DNA of 7,551 bases from Geobacteraceae bacterium (GTDB lineage: Bacteria > Desulfobacterota > Desulfuromonadia > Desulfuromonadales > Geopsychrobacteraceae), in the NCBI GenBank assembly GCA_027064785.1, contig JAMOPE010000371.1:1-7551 (forward strand), in the 5' to 3' direction. Below, in pieces: positions 6,102 through 7,551 of the stretch (positions are counted from its first letter, which is position 1; every line of letters starts with the position of its first letter). The position numbers and the translations under genes are program-made. Below the pieces are notes generated by a model. It was given only the letters and a program-made list of their open reading frames with translations. It did no database searches and was not told the DNA's origin.

Positions 6102-6889
6102 TCGACGATTTTCTGTTTCGTGCCCTCCTTGGCGGGATTGGTGTTGCTCTGGTTGCCGGCCCGTTTGGTTCGTTCGTTGTCTGGCGTCGCCTTGCGTACT
6201 TTGGCGACACTCTCGCTCATTCAGCATTGCTTGGGGTGGCACTTGGCTTTATCCTCCACATTAATTTGACCCTCGGAATTATCGTTATCTGCCAGATTCT
6301 GGCCATCCTGCTGTTTGTCAGTCAACGTCAGCGCCAGCTTGCCAGTGATACGATGCTCGGAATCTTCGCTCACGGTGCACTATCCCTGGGACTGGTCGCG
6401 CTGGCATTTATGGAGAATGTCCGGATCGACCTTGTCGCTTACCTGTTTGGCGATATTCTGGCGATCAGCAATACCGATCTCGGCTGGATTTTCGTAGGCG
6501 GCGGGTTGGCATTGCTGGGGCTGTTGTTGATCTGGAAACCGCTGCTGGCGATCACGATCCACGAAGACCTTGCCCGGGTCGAAGGAATCCCTGTTGACCG
6601 GATTAATTGGATCTTTCTCGGTTTAATTGCGCTGATTGTCGCGGTGATGATGAAGGTGGTTGGAATGTTGCTGGTGACAGCATTACTGATCATTCCGGCG
6701 GCGACGGCACGGCGCTTTGCGACTAACCCTGAAATGATGGCACTGTTCGCCAGCATAATTGGTTGTCTAGCCGTTGGTGCCGGACTGTATGGTTCTTTTC
6801 AGTGGGATACTCCGACCGGCCCGACAATTGTTGTGTCTGCCTGTCTGATTTTTGTGACCAGCCTTGTCCTGCCGAAAGCGGGATCGTAG
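6098..6889 (+). CDS. znuB: Zinc ABC transporter permease ZnuB
   Basis: The 263-aa product (E. coli ZnuB is about 261) is almost entirely hydrophobic, with about eight or nine membrane helices, and belongs to the ABC-3 metal permease family. Family landmarks are [23 protein letters not shown] near the N-terminus, [12 protein letters not shown] in the middle, and [22 protein letters not shown] in the C-terminal half. It forms the inner-membrane pore that receives zinc from ZnuA and is driven by ZnuC. The start ATG 6098 has an excellent GGAGGGG site 6 nt upstream and overlaps the znuC TGA by 4 nt; the in-frame ATG at 6083 precedes that site and is rejected. It is the last gene of the operon and converges with the 155-aa gene after only 13 bp. 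Confidence 0.97.
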   Translation: MIDDFLFRALLGGIGVALVAGPFGSFVVWRRLAYFGDTLAHSALLGVALGFILHINLTLGIIVICQILAILLFVSQRQRQLASDTMLGIFAHGALSLGLVALAFMENVRIDLVAYLFGDILAISNTDLGWIFVGGGLALLGLLLIWKPLLAITIHEDLARVEGIPVDRINWIFLGLIALIVAVMMKVVGMLLVTALLIIPAATARRFATNPEMMALFASIIGCLAVGAGLYGSFQWDTPTGPTIVVSACLIFVTSLVLPKAGS

Positions 6890-6893
6890 CTTG

Positions 6894-6921
6894 CCGCTGG
6901 GATCAGTCGGCTTCCCAGCGG
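6894..6921. repeat. Strong hairpin at the convergent znuB/155-aa gene boundary
   Basis: CCGCTGGGA (6894-6902) and TCCCAGCGG (6913-6921) are perfect 9-bp inverted copies around a 10-nt loop. It starts 4 nt after the znuB stop and covers the last codons and stop of the minus-strand gene. Neither strand has a T-run after it, so it is not a textbook intrinsic terminator. It may stabilise mRNA 3' ends or act with another factor. Confidence 0.6.
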
Positions 6922-7370
6922 AATGAATACCAGTTGCCTGAGATTGGACTGTAACCGAGAAAGCCTTCGGTTTTTTTGGCATCTGTTCCCATTGCTTCAA
7001 GGGTTGGATAAAGCCTTTCCGTTGCTCCGGGGCTCATGTAGGCGATCCCGGTTCCGAAACCACCAACGCCAATGCCCCTTAGATGAGTGTAATAACGGAT
7101 CACCAGTGGTTGTTCCGGCTGGTCGTAATCCGGTTCAATCTGTAACCATTTGTAACCAACCTCAGCGTCTCCTGCCGTTGAAATATGTTCCCGTTGTTTT
7201 AGTGCCGCAAGAATAGAGATGTTTTTTTGTTCAAATGCCGGACGGTGCTCCAAAAAGAACGCCTTCATCTCGGAGCTATCCGGTAGGGAAAACTGCTTGT
7301 ACCCCATAACGATAAGAATGCTTGCGAGAATAAGAAAAACCGCCAGCAGTATTTTAAGAACCCGTTTCAT
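6903..7370 (-). CDS. Membrane-anchored hypothetical protein, 155 aa
   Basis: I do not recognise this family. The N-terminus is a positively charged start (MKRVLK) followed by a hydrophobic helix (7-22) with no signal-peptidase or lipobox site that I can see, so it is probably an inner-membrane anchor with a periplasmic domain. After a charged, helix-like stretch (34-62) comes a beta-rich part containing a striking glycine-rich segment, RGIGVGGFGTGIAY (98-111). It ends with GFLGYSPISGNWYSFRWEAD (136-155), an aromatic-rich tail. There are no cysteines. The ATG at 7370 has AGGA 5 nt upstream, and the reading frame is intact, so it is very likely a real gene. Its 3' end converges on znuB, so it is not in the zinc operon. 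No Zur-like site lies before it, so no zinc role can be claimed. Confidence 0.8.
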   Translation of the reverse strand: MKRVLKILLAVFLILASILIVMGYKQFSLPDSSEMKAFFLEHRPAFEQKNISILAALKQREHISTAGDAEVGYKWLQIEPDYDQPEQPLVIRYYTHLRGIGVGGFGTGIAYMSPGATERLYPTLEAMGTDAKKTEGFLGYSPISGNWYSFRWEAD

Positions 7371-7460
7371 AATTTTCCTGGAGCAAGAATTTTATTGTCC
7401 CATCACGCTGGTGAAAACCATGGGCTTTAGTCCAAGACTTTCAGTTGCTACTCATTGTTT

Positions 7461-7551
7461 CCTTCTCCATTGGGGAGAAGGTGCCCGACAGGGCGGATGA
7501 GGGGGCAGTTGTTGCCGGGATATCCCCTCACCCGACGCTTTGCGCCACCCT
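7461..7551. repeat. Palindromic multi-hairpin intergenic repeat, truncated by the window edge
   Basis: Nested inverted repeats fill this stretch: CCTTCTCC/GGAGAAGG (7461-7468 with 7474-7481), GCCC/GGGC (7483-7486 with 7491-7494), TGAGGGG/CCCCTCA (7498-7504 with 7524-7530) and CGC/GCG around TTT (7536-7544). The left half (GGTG...TGAGGGG) is roughly mirrored by the right half (CCCCTCA...CACCCT), which suggests one large cruciform-like unit whose right end lies past 7551. Its form recalls the REP/MITE-type intergenic palindromes common in proteobacteria. No coding gene is visible from 7371 to the edge. Confidence 0.65.

Noticed and set aside
5718..6242. 174-codon minus-strand open frame across znuC and znuB
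   Set aside because: Antisense to two clear transporter genes and without domain signature.
7219..7500. 93-codon plus-strand open frame running into the edge repeat
   Set aside because: Overlaps the 155-aa gene antisense and then the palindromic repeat; no ribosome site or protein-like pattern.

Overview
The window (about 7.5 kb, roughly 50% G+C by eye) looks like chromosomal DNA of a Gram-negative proteobacterium. It carries a periplasmic zinc-binding protein, a Tsp/Prc-type periplasmic protease, a PA4608-like PilZ protein and an N-terminally membrane-anchored cardiolipin synthase. The Zur site matches the gammaproteobacterial consensus as I remember it. I cannot decide from sequence alone between a gammaproteobacterium and a related lineage such as the Desulfuromonadia.

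Left third (minus strand): a PilZ protein (1079-1450), a small 16-cysteine protein built of four zinc ribbons (587-919), and the N-terminal 175 codons of a cardiolipin synthase that runs off the left edge (1-525). Centre: a large carboxy-terminal processing protease, prc/tsp (plus strand, 1677-3797), transcribed divergently from the PilZ gene and closed by a clear intrinsic terminator at 3809-3844.

Right half: a complete zinc-uptake locus. znuA (minus, 3846-4766) diverges from a zur-znuC-znuB operon (plus, 4858-6889). A near-perfect Zur operator (4797-4819) lies in the 91-bp gap between znuA and zur and covers plausible -10 elements for both directions, so one site can shut both transcripts when zinc is plentiful. 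ZnuA captures zinc in the periplasm, ZnuB is the membrane channel, ZnuC the ATPase, and Zur the zinc sensor. The plus-strand operon is tightly packed: zur/znuC and znuC/znuB overlap by ATGA. A 9-codon leader ORF with a strong ribosome-binding site (4832-4861) also overlaps the zur start by ATGA, suggesting translational coupling along the whole chain.

Right end: an unrecognised 155-aa membrane-anchored protein (minus, 6903-7370) converges on znuB, with a strong hairpin at the junction. Beyond it the sequence ends inside a palindromic, multi-hairpin intergenic repeat (from about 7461) cut by the window edge. Most of the window is ordinary core genome. The least explained items are the leader ORF before zur, the four-ribbon protein, the 155-aa protein and the edge repeat.
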